Source: Neobacillus bataviensis | GTDB lineage: Bacteria > Bacillota > Bacilli > Bacillales_B > DSM-18226 | Assembly: GCF_019969725.1 (NCBI RefSeq) | Contig: NZ_JAHXYW010000001.1 | Span: 558,001-622,000 of the forward strand | Direction of reading: 5' to 3' | DNA: 64,000 nucleotides | Part shown: in pieces, positions 1 to 8,330 of the stretch | How the letters are laid out: the number at the start of each line of letters is the position of its first letter | Numbering within the stretch: position 1 is the stretch's first letter | The notes under the pieces: model-generated | What the model was told of the DNA's origin: nothing | What the model saw: the letters and a program-made list of their open reading frames with translations, nothing else | The model's database searches: none | Program-made: the position numbers and the translations under genes

Positions 1-869
1 GTAGACAGCCTCCTAATTTCACCATTAATGATTGATACATACTGTTTTCTATCTTCTAGACTTATGAGTTCATTTTCTAAAAGGCAGGTGTATCCTTTTA
101 TATTCGATAACGGCGACTGGATATCATGAGATATATTAGAAATGAATTCCTTTCTCATCTCATCCATTTGTTCTAATTTCCTTGCCATTTGTAAAAAACT
201 TTGTGAAAGCTCTCCTAACTCATCATGGCGGTTAATTTCCAGTTCAACATTAAAACGACCGTTTGCCAGTGATTTTGTTGCTTTAGTCAGGGTGGATATC
301 GGTTTAACTAAGTACTTCGTATTAATAAGGACCATCACAATGGACAACGTAATCGACAAGACCAGGATCCAGCCAAATAGAACATGCATCTCGCCGAAAA
401 GAAATTTTATATCAGGCCGCACAAATAGAGCAAAGGTTTTTCCGTTAAATCTCAAGGGAACCCCAATGGTATTCTTTAGTTCATTGGCAAAAAAGCCTGT
501 CACAAATGTTTGCTGTGGAAAATCAAGAATCCCGTGAAAAACATGACCGTTTAAGACATACTTTTCAGTTGAACCTGACAGACTTTTGTCCCTGAATGGC
601 TCGCCAAAAAAAGTTCTGTATCCCAGAGGATCGACGAGGCATATTTGGTATCCCACTGAAGAGGTGCTATCCAAATACTCTTTCAGGTTAATCTCAGGAT
701 GTTTTTCAGCAAAGTCAGCAATGTCCAGCGCGACTTTTGTATTTTTTCTATCATTAAAAGGCTTTAGCTTTTGTTGATAATAGATATTGGAGATGATAAA
801 AGCCAAGATAAAGCTAATCAACATCATGCCAATGGTGATAACAATAAATTTCACATAAAGGGACTTCAT
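1..869 (-). CDS. hssS: HssS-type heme-sensing histidine kinase (partial, N-terminal 289 residues)
   Basis: This is the membrane sensor of the heme-stress two-component system; the C-terminal ATPase domain lies beyond the left edge. The visible part has a membrane segment at about residues 8-30, an extracytoplasmic loop of about 130 residues, a second membrane segment at about 163-184, a HAMP linker, and a HisKA box with the phospho-acceptor His248 in the unusual motif SHDIQSPL typical of HssS. The start ATG overlaps the stop of the upstream response regulator (ATGA), so the two proteins are translationally coupled. Identity rests on this motif and on the flanking hrtBA and hssR. It is the last visible gene of a four-gene operon. 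Confidence 0.85.
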   Translation of the reverse strand, partial: MKSLYVKFIVITIGMMLISFILAFIISNIYYQQKLKPFNDRKNTKVALDIADFAEKHPEINLKEYLDSTSSVGYQICLVDPLGYRTFFGEPFRDKSLSGSTEKYVLNGHVFHGILDFPQQTFVTGFFANELKNTIGVPLRFNGKTFALFVRPDIKFLFGEMHVLFGWILVLSITLSIVMVLINTKYLVKPISTLTKATKSLANGRFNVELEINRHDELGELSQSFLQMARKLEQMDEMRKEFISNISHDIQSPLSNIKGYTCLLENELISLEDRKQYVSIINGEIRRLS

Positions 870-1546
870 GTACGTTGGACCTCCAAAAGATATCCCACAC
901 CGCGTACTGTTTTTATTTGAAAATCATCTGTCAACTTATAGAAACGCTCCCTTAATCTTTTAATATGGACATCAACTGTTCTTTCGTCCCCTTGAAAATT
1001 CAATCCCCAAATCTGTTCAATGAGATGTTCTCTGGAAAACACCTGCTTAGGATTCGAAATGAAAAAAGCTAATAGTTCAAATTCCTTTAGGGGTAAAAGA
1101 AAGGTTCGGTTCCCAATCTGAACCTCATAGCTCCTTTTGTTGATCGTCGTACTGCCAATGCGCAGAATCGATTCATCTGCTTGATGATCATATCGCCGTA
1201 ACAACGCTTTAACACGATAGCTTAATTCCTTAGGTTCAAAAGGCTTAATAAGGTAATCATCCGTGCCAGCTTCAAATCCTTGCTCTTTGTCCTCAATTTG
1301 ATTTTTGGCCGTTAAAAGAATGACAGGAATATCGTATTGTTTTCGAATTTCTTTCGTTAGGGCATAGCCATCCATGAAAGGCATCATCACATCGACGACG
1401 GCCAGATCACATGCTGCCTTCTTTAATATTTCCAGCCCTTCCATCCCATCTTTTGCCTGGAATACTTGATAACCCTGTTCAGATAAATGAATCGTTACAA
1501 GCTGTAAAACATTGATATCATCATCAACAATTAAAATATTGGTCAT
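866..1546 (-). CDS. hssR: HssR-type response regulator (OmpR family)
   Basis: This is the 226-residue DNA-binding partner of HssS, which activates the heme exporter hrtBA. The N-terminal receiver domain has the acidic pair at D8-D9/D10, the phospho-acceptor D52 (VVDVMMP) and the conserved Lys near residue 102. The C-terminal winged helix (about 130-224) has the OmpR/PhoB pattern ending in TVRGVGYLL. The start follows a good ribosome site (TAGGAGAAGCATTC). It lies 39 bp downstream of hrtA on the same strand and overlaps hssS by 4 bp. A matching 11-bp-period direct repeat is upstream of hrtB. Confidence 0.85.
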   Translation of the reverse strand: MTNILIVDDDINVLQLVTIHLSEQGYQVFQAKDGMEGLEILKKAACDLAVVDVMMPFMDGYALTKEIRKQYDIPVILLTAKNQIEDKEQGFEAGTDDYLIKPFEPKELSYRVKALLRRYDHQADESILRIGSTTINKRSYEVQIGNRTFLLPLKEFELLAFFISNPKQVFSREHLIEQIWGLNFQGDERTVDVHIKRLRERFYKLTDDFQIKTVRGVGYLLEVQRT

Positions 1547-1585
1547 GAATGCTTCTCCTATAAAAATGAAAATGTCTACAAAAGA

Positions 1586-2272
1586 TTAAACGACACTTTG
1601 CAAAATCTGTCCATCACTCATTTTAATGACATGATCGGCAAATGAAAGCATTTCTTCGTCATGAGTGACCATTAACGTCATTATGCTTAGTGTTTTCGTT
1701 AAATTTCGGATTAACGCCATCACATCTTTAGAACGTTTTGAATCCAAACTTGCCGTAGGTTCATCCGCGAAGAGAACCTTTGGTTGATGAATTATGGCAC
1801 GGGCAATGGCAACTCGCTGCCTTTCCCCGCCGGATAAAGAGGACGGATAGGCGTTTTTGCGATGGTCCATTTCCACTAATTTTAGTATTTTGTTAATTTC
1901 CTTTTTATGTTTACGTTTATTGATTTTTGATTCTGATACCTCCAACATGAGCATCAGTTGTTCTTCAACGGTGAGAAAAGGAACCAGATGGGCAAATTGA
2001 AAGACAAAGCCAAATTGAGTTGCCCGGATTTTTCGCACTTGTTCTGAACTCATTTTCGCTATATTATTTCCTTCGAATAGGACTGCTCCGTCCGATGCGG
2101 GCTGAAGACCTGCCGCTATGGTAAGGAGTGTGCTTTTACCAGATCCGGACGCTCCAACTAATGCTGTTACCTCTCCTTCCCTAAGAGAAAGATTCACTCC
2201 CTTTAAAATCTCTTCCTCCACTTCACCATTTATAAACGTTTTTCGAACTTGATCGATTGTAAATATCGTCAT
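1586..2272 (-). CDS. hrtA: HrtA-type ABC transporter ATPase (heme efflux)
   Basis: This is the 228-residue ATP-binding subunit of a MacB/LolD-like ABC exporter. Walker A is GASGSGKST (about residues 41-49), the Q-loop lies near FGFVFQFAHLVPF, the signature is LSGGERQR and Walker B ends VLFADEPTASLD. HrtA of staphylococci and bacilli pairs with HrtB to remove excess heme from the membrane. Only one base separates the hrtB stop from this ATG (TAAAATG), with the AGGAGAGGG ribosome site inside the end of hrtB. The heme role is inferred from gene order with hssRS and from similarity of the whole cluster. Confidence 0.85.
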   Translation of the reverse strand: MTIFTIDQVRKTFINGEVEEEILKGVNLSLREGEVTALVGASGSGKSTLLTIAAGLQPASDGAVLFEGNNIAKMSSEQVRKIRATQFGFVFQFAHLVPFLTVEEQLMLMLEVSESKINKRKHKKEINKILKLVEMDHRKNAYPSSLSGGERQRVAIARAIIHQPKVLFADEPTASLDSKRSKDVMALIRNLTKTLSIMTLMVTHDEEMLSFADHVIKMSDGQILQSVV

Positions 2273-2273
2273 T

Positions 2274-3311
2274 TTATCCCTCTCCTTGCTGAATCGCTTG
2301 TAATGGTTCTATCTTTTTAATCTGAACACCGGAAAGCGTAGCTCCCATAAAACCGATTACTAGGAAGACAATCGATAATTGTACGGTTGTTTCCTTGGTT
2401 AAATGGAAAGGCATTCCTTCAGGCGCCGCCAGATTAAACAATTGGCTCAGGGTAATCGACAGACCAAGCGCAATGATGGTGATCAACACCATTTGGGTCC
2501 ACATCATTTGAAACAAAGCGCTTGTTTTCACACCAATGGCTTTTAAAATACCATATAAACCAATTTTTTGAACATTCATCATGTAGAAAAAGATCGCAAA
2601 CAACATTCCGCTAATCACAACTAAAAACCAAATAATCATATTCAGAGACATCTGTTCTGCTTTATAACTCGGAATGGTATTAAGGAACTGATCCTTTGAA
2701 AAAGCTTGTAGACCAGTGTCTTGTTTTGAATCTCCCGGTATGAAAATAAGTTGCATTTGGTTAGTCCGGTAAATTTCTTGGTAGTCCTCCATATTGATAT
2801 ACGCGACGGGTGCATGGCTGTATTTACTGTGATCTACAAAGCCTTTTACAATAAACTTGCCATCGTACTGGTTATTCGTTAACGTATCACCAATTTTTAT
2901 CCCATCCTCTTCCATAGAACGGTCCAGTACGACTTCTCCTTTTTTTACATGTTGAAACCACTTCGATTCGGTTGACGTAACAAAAGCGACGCTTCGCTGC
3001 TTATCATCAGGTTCATTCAAAAAACCCATTTGAATTGAAAAGGCTGCAGCGGTTTGGTGTTTGTCTAGTATTTTCTTTTGGGTGCCGCTATTAATTCTTG
3101 ATAGATTATAGGTTTCGTCTGCTTCTTTCGTCATATAAAAGTGGCCATTTGGCAAATCTTTAATTAAGGCTGCATTATCTTGGGATAAACCGTTTGCTAA
3201 ACCAGAGATGATAAACGTTAATAAACTAACCAGAAAAACGATGGAACCTAAAATCAAAAACCTTCCTTTATTTTTCTTCATTTCTTTCCAAGCAATGTTC
3301 ATCTTCTTCAT
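2274..3311 (-). CDS. hrtB: HrtB-type ABC transporter permease (heme efflux)
   Basis: This is a 345-residue FtsX/MacB-fold permease. It has one membrane helix near residues 18-42, a large extracytoplasmic domain (about 45-220), then three helices (about 225-245, 270-295, 310-335) and a cytoplasmic tail. The length matches HrtB of Firmicutes, where the permease extracts heme from the membrane and exports it with HrtA. It is the first gene of the operon hrtB-hrtA-hssR-hssS. The region upstream carries an HssR-like direct repeat. In staphylococci hssRS and hrtAB are transcribed divergently; here all four genes share one strand. A second in-frame ATG, three codons downstream, is an alternative start. 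Confidence 0.82.
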   Translation of the reverse strand: MKKMNIAWKEMKKNKGRFLILGSIVFLVSLLTFIISGLANGLSQDNAALIKDLPNGHFYMTKEADETYNLSRINSGTQKKILDKHQTAAAFSIQMGFLNEPDDKQRSVAFVTSTESKWFQHVKKGEVVLDRSMEEDGIKIGDTLTNNQYDGKFIVKGFVDHSKYSHAPVAYINMEDYQEIYRTNQMQLIFIPGDSKQDTGLQAFSKDQFLNTIPSYKAEQMSLNMIIWFLVVISGMLFAIFFYMMNVQKIGLYGILKAIGVKTSALFQMMWTQMVLITIIALGLSITLSQLFNLAAPEGMPFHLTKETTVQLSIVFLVIGFMGATLSGVQIKKIEPLQAIQQGEG

Positions 3312-3355
3312 ACCCCCAAATTCCTCTTTGACATCCTTAGTTTATAATCCGTTTG

Positions 3356-3371
3356 TGAACGGACGATGAAC
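3356..3371 (-). promoter_or_regulatory. HssR-type direct repeat upstream of hrtB
   Basis: On the minus strand two GTTCA half sites start exactly 11 bases apart (GTTCATCGTCC-GTTCA). The known HssR site is two GTTCATATT units with 2-bp spacing, that is the same 11-bp period. A possible -10 (TATAAA) follows 8 bases after the second half site, so the activator would sit over the -35 region. The site lies about 45 bp upstream of the hrtB start. Confidence 0.6.
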
Positions 3372-3422
3372 AGGAAATGACATTTATCTTTAGATTTTCT
3401 AGCACACTGAATTAGGTATGTA

Positions 3423-3456
3423 AAAAGGATTGGCGGTAGAATTCGCCAATCCTTTT
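3423..3456. other. 13-bp perfect hairpin in the hrtB/eamA divergent region
   Basis: The arms AAAAGGATTGGCG and CGCCAATCCTTTT flank an 8-base loop, with T-rich or A-rich flanks on both strands. It has the form of a bidirectional terminator but lies between two divergently transcribed genes, about 80 bp before the permease start. It may be a leader terminator of the permease operon or a relic of a lost gene. Confidence 0.5.
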
Positions 3457-3534
3457 ATCTATGTGAAAACATCTTATTTTTGGACAAGCATAAGATGAAA
3501 TAACGATCATTTCTACTGAAAGGGATGTTCAGCC

Positions 3535-4461
3535 GTGACTTATAATAGATTTAGACTAACCGCTTCACTATATGCCTTAATGTCCATTAGTTTTTGGGGA
3601 GTCTCATTTGTATCGACCAAGGCGGTTCTTGGAAAGCTTGACCCCTATTCATTACTCGTTCTTCGTTTTGGAATAGGAGCCTTATTTCTTCTGTCGTTAT
3701 TACTCATACAGCGTATCCGGCTAAAAGTCTCGATTCAATATATTCCCCATTTAATGATATTGGGCATTCTTGGGGTATTTGTGCATCAAGTCCTACAAGC
3801 GACGGCATTGCTGACGATCAATGCGTCTTCTGCTGGATGGCTCATTTCACTTTCCCCCATCTTTACGGTTATCTTGTCCATTCTCTTTTTGCATGAGAAG
3901 ATGAGTATGACTAAGGCTGCGGGTATGGTGCTGGCTATAACAGGTGTGTTGCTGGTCACAACGACAAGAAGTGGACAATCCTTTCACATTACCCTGAACA
4001 TTGGCCTTTTTCTCATGATTCTGAGCACATTGAACTGGGCTGTTTATTCGGTGCTAATAAAATCTTTAAAAATTCCTTATTCCCCTCTTTTAGTGACATT
4101 TTATTCTAGTTTACTTGGCTTGATTCTTACCACTCCTTTTATCATCCGGAACAGAGGGTGGGAATCCCTTTCACTCCTAACCCATACTGAGTGGGCGCAC
4201 TTATTGTTTCTGGGGGTTTTTGTTTCTGGCGTTGCCTATTGGTATTGGGGGAAGGCACTTGAAATATTAGAAGCTTCAAAGGTTTCGATGTTTTTATATT
4301 TAGAGCCTCTCTCTACTTTAATTGCAGCGGTTTTGCTTTTAGAGGAAAAAGTTTTATTCATAAGTGCTGCCGGAGGAATCATAATTATAATTGGAGTCAT
4401 TGTCGTTAATGGTCAGCTTGTGCCTCTGTTGTTCAGCCTCTTTAAGAATAAACGCCCATAG
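3535..4461 (+). CDS. EamA/DMT-family transporter
   Basis: This is a 308-residue protein with about ten hydrophobic segments and two EamA repeats (about residues 10-140 and 155-295), the usual architecture of drug/metabolite transporter permeases. Such proteins export amino acids, sulfur metabolites or drugs; the substrate cannot be read from sequence. The start is GTG after AAAGGGATG. It is followed after 12 bp by a cysteine dioxygenase gene with its own AGGAGG site. The pair is probably one operon, which suggests a link to cysteine or its oxidation product; that link is an inference from position only. Confidence 0.85.
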   Translation: MTYNRFRLTASLYALMSISFWGVSFVSTKAVLGKLDPYSLLVLRFGIGALFLLSLLLIQRIRLKVSIQYIPHLMILGILGVFVHQVLQATALLTINASSAGWLISLSPIFTVILSILFLHEKMSMTKAAGMVLAITGVLLVTTTRSGQSFHITLNIGLFLMILSTLNWAVYSVLIKSLKIPYSPLLVTFYSSLLGLILTTPFIIRNRGWESLSLLTHTEWAHLLFLGVFVSGVAYWYWGKALEILEASKVSMFLYLEPLSTLIAAVLLLEEKVLFISAAGGIIIIIGVIVVNGQLVPLLFSLFKNKRP

Positions 4462-4473
4462 GAGGATAGCTTT

Positions 4474-5046
4474 ATGACTTTGACAAGTAGGATTAGGAAT
4501 GTGTTGGATCCCTTAAAATGCCCATCAAAAGCCGAGTTGAAAAAAGCTTTATTACAATTAGATCTGAAACTTGATGATCTTGCTGGCTTACCGGAACCAT
4601 CCGAGGGAAAGCCTTACAATAGGAAGCTTCTTTATAAAAATGAAGAAGTCGAGATGCTCGTGATGAATTGGTCTCAGTTGGAATGCGCCCCCCATGATCA
4701 TGGCAATTCCCACGGCTGGATACAAGTCCTCTCCGGCACCTCCCTGAATTCGGTTTATGAGGTGAAAGGAAATGGCCTGCCATTTGAATTGTTCCATGAA
4801 TACCATCATAAAGGGAAACATTTTTATGCACCGAAAAAAGCCATCCATAAAATGAAAGCTTCTAACTATACCAATTTGGTCACTCTCCATCTTTATTCCC
4901 CTCCCATTACCGGTATGATTGTCTATGATTTAAAAAAATGTGCGGCTTGCGTTGTTTCTGACGACTGCGGAGCATGGTGGCCTGACGAACAATATCAGAA
5001 AGTAAAAGAGATAAAACTAAAGATTGATGCTGTATTTGATAAATGA
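4474..5046 (+). CDS. Cysteine dioxygenase type I
   Basis: This 190-residue cupin enzyme oxidises L-cysteine to cysteine sulfinate with O2 and a mononuclear iron. The iron ligands are visible: H74 and H76 in the motif PHDHGNSHGW and H139 in TLHLYSPP, matching the three-histidine site of the CDO family (YubC in B. subtilis). The C-terminal part has a CAAC pair (about 156-159) and one further Cys that are not part of the catalytic set. The start ATG follows TAGGAGGATAGCTTT. It is translated after the EamA permease and ends at a strong rho-independent terminator. Confidence 0.85.
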   Translation: MTLTSRIRNVLDPLKCPSKAELKKALLQLDLKLDDLAGLPEPSEGKPYNRKLLYKNEEVEMLVMNWSQLECAPHDHGNSHGWIQVLSGTSLNSVYEVKGNGLPFELFHEYHHKGKHFYAPKKAIHKMKASNYTNLVTLHLYSPPITGMIVYDLKKCAACVVSDDCGAWWPDEQYQKVKEIKLKIDAVFDK

Positions 5047-5081
5047 CTAGGAGAAGAAGGCAACTACACGAGCTTTAAGGG

Positions 5082-5125
5082 CACCCCAATTGTTCAACAC
5101 GACAAACAATTGGGGTGTCTTTTTA
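5082..5125 (+). terminator. Terminator of the eamA-cdo operon
   Basis: The 13-bp perfect stem CACCCCAATTGTT/AACAATTGGGGTG with a 10-base loop is followed on the plus strand by TCTTTTTAT. A second hairpin (5128-5158) overlaps the last codons of the convergent nitronate monooxygenase gene. Confidence 0.85.
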
Positions 5126-5136
5126 TCGAGAATCGT

Positions 5137-6102
5137 TCATCCGATATGAACGATTCTCTCTTTTGCTGCCAGATACTCTTGATATAGCTTGTCAACGAAT
5201 TCTCCTGCACCAGTGACCTCATTAATGACTCCGATTCCCTGGCCGGATCCCCAGATTTCCTTCCACGCTTTCGGCTTTGATGATCCATCGGAGAAACTCA
5301 TCTTAGATGGATCGCTTTCTGGAAGGGCCTCAGGATCCAATCCAGCTTTCCGGATGGATGGAGCCAGATAGTTTCCATGGACACCTGTAAACAAATTACT
5401 ATAAACAATATCGTCAGATGTAGAATCAACGATTGCCTGCTTATATTCATCAACAGCATTCGCTTCATGGGTCGCAATGAAAGGCGATCCAATATAAGCA
5501 AAATCAGCCCCCAGCGCTTGGGCTGCTAATACCGCATTACCATTGGCAATCGAGCCGGACAAGGCAAGGGGACCGTTGAACCATTGGCGGATTTCTTGAA
5601 TCAATGCAAATGGGCTCTTCACGCCAGCATGACCGCCAGCACCGGCAGCAACAGCAATCAACCCATCTGCCCCTTTCTCGATTGCCTTGTGTGCAAACTT
5701 GTTATTGATCACATCGTGCATCACAATTCCACCGTAACTATGTATGGCGGCATTAACATCCTCACGAGCCCCAAGGGAAGTAATAATGATCGGAACTTTA
5801 TACTTCTTACACAATTCCACGTCATTCTCGAGCCGATCATTAGACCTGTGCACGATTTGATTAATCGCGAACGGGGCAGCAGGCCGGTCCGGATTCTGTG
5901 CGTTGTACGCTGCCAGTTCTTCTGTGATTTCTGCTAACCATTCATCGAGCATGGATGCAGGCCTGGCATTTAGTGCCGGCATAGAGCCAACAATTCCTGC
6001 CTTACACTGTGCAATGACTAGTTTCGGATTACTTATGATAAAAAGAGGTGCGCCGATTACAGGAATACGCAACCCTTTAAGTATTGATGGAATATTTGAC
6101 AT
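5137..6102 (-). CDS. Nitronate monooxygenase (2-nitropropane dioxygenase-like)
   Basis: This is a TIM-barrel flavoprotein of about 321 residues in the NMO/NPD family, which uses FMN to oxidise alkyl nitronates and protects against nitro-toxins such as 3-nitropropionate. Family features are the N-terminal PVIGAPLFIIS, the glycine-rich AAGAGGHAGVKSP (about 158-170), and the phosphate-binding GSIANG and GADFAYIGSPF. The frame also has a GTG two codons earlier (6108), but the GGAGG site is better spaced for the ATG at 6102. The 3-prime end is embedded in a hairpin. It stands alone, convergent with cdo. Confidence 0.85.
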   Translation of the reverse strand: MSNIPSILKGLRIPVIGAPLFIISNPKLVIAQCKAGIVGSMPALNARPASMLDEWLAEITEELAAYNAQNPDRPAAPFAINQIVHRSNDRLENDVELCKKYKVPIIITSLGAREDVNAAIHSYGGIVMHDVINNKFAHKAIEKGADGLIAVAAGAGGHAGVKSPFALIQEIRQWFNGPLALSGSIANGNAVLAAQALGADFAYIGSPFIATHEANAVDEYKQAIVDSTSDDIVYSNLFTGVHGNYLAPSIRKAGLDPEALPESDPSKMSFSDGSSKPKAWKEIWGSGQGIGVINEVTGAGEFVDKLYQEYLAAKERIVHIG

Positions 6103-6127
6103 GATCACATTGCCTCCATTTGAAAAT

Positions 6128-6841
6128 TTATTTTCTTAATACTGATGCTGTACTAAACTGACCATCCGTTATGATTAATGCATTTAGCTGTCCTCCAAAA
6201 GCACATCCTCCATCGATGCCGATTACTCGGTTCGGACCAAAATATACATTATTATGATTATGTAATCTTCTAGTTGGTGTATGGCCGAAAATGATCGTTT
6301 CACAACCTTTATACTCATAAATAAATTCATCACGAAGATTGAGAAACTCAACTTTGGTCGTGCTTTCCAATCCTTTTTTTGGATTAATTCCTGCGTGAAC
6401 AAAAATCAATTCTGACTCCTTTTTATATAATGGGAGCGATTGTAAAAAGGAAATTTGTTTACGAAAACAATCTATGATGGTGTTTCTTACTTCATTTTCT
6501 TTTATTTGGTTATGCAGCAATTGAGAATATTCAACACTGTCCATTCCAAGTCTTTGCAGGCAGCTATTAATCGTAGCCATTCCGCCAATTCTGCCATAGT
6601 AGAAAATGATTTCTTTATCATCCAGCCATCGTAAAAATAAATCATCATGATTGCCTAGTAATGCCGTTGCACCTTGGCCGCACCAATCTATTACCTTATC
6701 TACTACACCCATACTATCTGGTCCGGAGTCAATATAGTCTCCTAGAAAAATAACTTCATCTGGTCGAGCTTTGGTCTTTTGCAAAAGAAGATCAAGCTCC
6801 GTTGAACAACCATGAATATCCGATATGACTATTTTCCTCAT
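6128..6841 (-). CDS. PPP-family metallophosphatase (PrpE/PphA-like)
   Basis: This is a 237-residue calcineurin-like phosphoesterase with the metal-ligand motifs in order: DIHG (residues 8-11), GDYIDSGPDS (about 34-43), GNHDD (about 61-65), and later HAGINP and a C-terminal GHTPT. This set is typical of bacterial serine/threonine phosphatases and of diadenosine tetraphosphatases (PrpE type); the two activities cannot be told apart here. The protein is soluble with no signal peptide. The start ATG follows AGAGGTGAAAA. It is 25 bp upstream of the nitronate monooxygenase on the same strand, with no terminator in between. Confidence 0.8.
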   Translation of the reverse strand: MRKIVISDIHGCSTELDLLLQKTKARPDEVIFLGDYIDSGPDSMGVVDKVIDWCGQGATALLGNHDDLFLRWLDDKEIIFYYGRIGGMATINSCLQRLGMDSVEYSQLLHNQIKENEVRNTIIDCFRKQISFLQSLPLYKKESELIFVHAGINPKKGLESTTKVEFLNLRDEFIYEYKGCETIIFGHTPTRRLHNHNNVYFGPNRVIGIDGGCAFGGQLNALIITDGQFSTASVLRK

Positions 6842-6999
6842 TTTTCACCTCTCTTAAAAATTGCTAATTTATTGAAAAAAAGGGTGAACCATAAATTAAC
6901 TTTGATTTATTATTTCAACATAATAGGCATGAATTCCTCTGAATTTTCTAATTTTTATTTAGGAATCGATGTTTACATTTTGAACGGGGCCTTAGTAAA

Positions 7000-7029
7000 A
7001 AAATAAAGATGAGGCACGTAAGCCTCATC
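7000..7029 (-). terminator. Terminator of the ada operon
   Basis: On the minus strand the stem GATGAGGC/GCCTCATC with a 6-base loop is followed by TTTATTTTTTTAC. It starts 13 bp after the adaB stop codon. Confidence 0.8.
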
Positions 7030-7041
7030 AATGCATAATAT

Positions 7042-7566
7042 TTATTGAAATCCTTGGCGCTCCAAATCAAGGAGTTGTATCTTCATCTCTAATCCGCCTC
7101 GGTAGCCGGTCAACGAGCCATTTTTTCCAACAACACGGTGGCATGGCACGGTAATTAACACCGGATTAGCACCAATTGCCGCGCCAACTGCTCGAACAGC
7201 GGCGGGTTTATGGATATTGTTTGCAATGTCAGAATAGGATTTTGTCTCTCCAAACGGAATATCACAAAGTGCGTTCCAAACAGCGACTTGAAACTCTGTA
7301 CCATGAATATCATACGGGACAGAGAAATTTTTTCGTTTCCCCTCAAAATATTCCATTAATTCGGCTGCATAAGGCACTAGCTTTTCCCGATCCTCCACGA
7401 GAGAGCTGCCTGGAAATCGTTTTCCTGCCCAAGCAACCAACTCCTCAAACGGTTTATTCTGTGAGCCAACGAAACAAAGTCCTTTCTCTGAAGCCGCAAG
7501 ATTTAATTTCCAATCTTTAAATATAAACTGTGACCAATATATGGGGGTTTTAATTTGAGCCTTCAT
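7042..7566 (-). CDS. adaB: Methylated-DNA-protein cysteine methyltransferase AdaB
   Basis: This 174-residue suicide enzyme removes alkyl groups from O6-alkylguanine in DNA. The acceptor Cys142 lies in the invariant PCHRVVG, followed by GYRGGLEMK near the C terminus, and the helix-turn-helix region (about 95-130) contains the arginine finger RAVG. The length and the operon partner match B. subtilis AdaB. The start ATG overlaps the adaA stop (ATGA), showing translational coupling. It is expected to be induced by methylated AdaA when alkylating damage occurs. Confidence 0.93.
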   Translation of the reverse strand: MKAQIKTPIYWSQFIFKDWKLNLAASEKGLCFVGSQNKPFEELVAWAGKRFPGSSLVEDREKLVPYAAELMEYFEGKRKNFSVPYDIHGTEFQVAVWNALCDIPFGETKSYSDIANNIHKPAAVRAVGAAIGANPVLITVPCHRVVGKNGSLTGYRGGLEMKIQLLDLERQGFQ

Positions 7567-8153
7567 TTTTGAGGTACCTCCGAATTACTTTGAAATTGTC
7601 GATATTGGGCAGGAGTGTATCCTATCGCTTTTTTAAATAAGGTAACAAAATAGGGGATATTAGGTATCCCTACCGCTTTTCCAATCTCAGCAATTGCTAG
7701 GTCAGACTGAAGCAATAAATTTTTCGCTGTATTTAATCTGATATGCTGGATATATTCTACAGGAGTTATGTTGGTAATCCTTTTAAAAGTCCGATGCAAA
7801 TGATAGGGGCTACCATGGCTCATTTCTGCCAATGTTTCTAGCGTCAGCTTTTTAGGATAATTCTTATCAATGTATTCTGTAATGAACGCAATCCATTCGT
7901 TATCAGGTAATCGCTCATTTGTCGGCTTGCATCGTTTACACGGACGAAAATGGGCCGATAGTGCTTCTTCTGCGTTTTGAAAAATTCGGACATTTTCCTT
8001 TTTAGGAATGCGCGATTTGCATGAAGGCTTACAGAAAATCCCTGTGGTTTTAACAGCATAGAAAAAGTGATTATTATACGATGCATCGTTACTGATTATG
8101 GCATGCCACTTTTCATCGGTTATCATTTCACCGTTTGAATCCTCATTTTTCAT
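7563..8153 (-). CDS. adaA: AdaA: methylphosphotriester-DNA methyltransferase and AraC-type activator
   Basis: This protein of about 196 residues has an N-terminal Ada zinc domain with C41, C45, C72 and C75 (FCKPSC...PCKRC). C41 corresponds to the cysteine that takes methyl groups from DNA phosphotriesters. The C-terminal AraC helix-turn-helix (about 95-190) turns the methylated protein into an activator of its own operon. The start chosen is the ATG at 8153, placed 5 bases after GGAGG. The frame extends to a GTG at 8165, but that would lie within the ribosome site. It is coupled to adaB by a 4-bp overlap. Confidence 0.92.
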   Translation of the reverse strand: MKNEDSNGEMITDEKWHAIISNDASYNNHFFYAVKTTGIFCKPSCKSRIPKKENVRIFQNAEEALSAHFRPCKRCKPTNERLPDNEWIAFITEYIDKNYPKKLTLETLAEMSHGSPYHLHRTFKRITNITPVEYIQHIRLNTAKNLLLQSDLAIAEIGKAVGIPNIPYFVTLFKKAIGYTPAQYRQFQSNSEVPQK

Positions 8154-8239
8154 ATTGTCCTCCACCAGCGTTTTGTTAATATCAATATAACTCTTTTTCG
8201 ATTTAAAAAAAGCATATTTGGATATAAAAGCAAGATAAT

Positions 8240-8280
8240 GAAATTAAAAACGCACTGGCGGAAATTTCTCCAGTGCGTTT
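8240..8280 (-). terminator. Terminator of the MhqR-controlled dioxygenase
   Basis: The 11-bp stem AAACGCACTGG/CCAGTGCGTTT is followed on the minus strand by a run of T (GTTTTTAATTT). It lies about 50 bp after the stop of the gene at 8331. Confidence 0.8.
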
Positions 8281-8330
8281 ACTTAGAATATTAAAGTTTT
8301 TTCTTCATTTGAACCTTAAATTCCAATCGT

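Noticed and set aside
6812..7006. 64-codon frame on the plus strand
   Set aside because: It overlaps the start of the phosphatase gene, has no ribosome site and looks like chance translation of AT-rich DNA.
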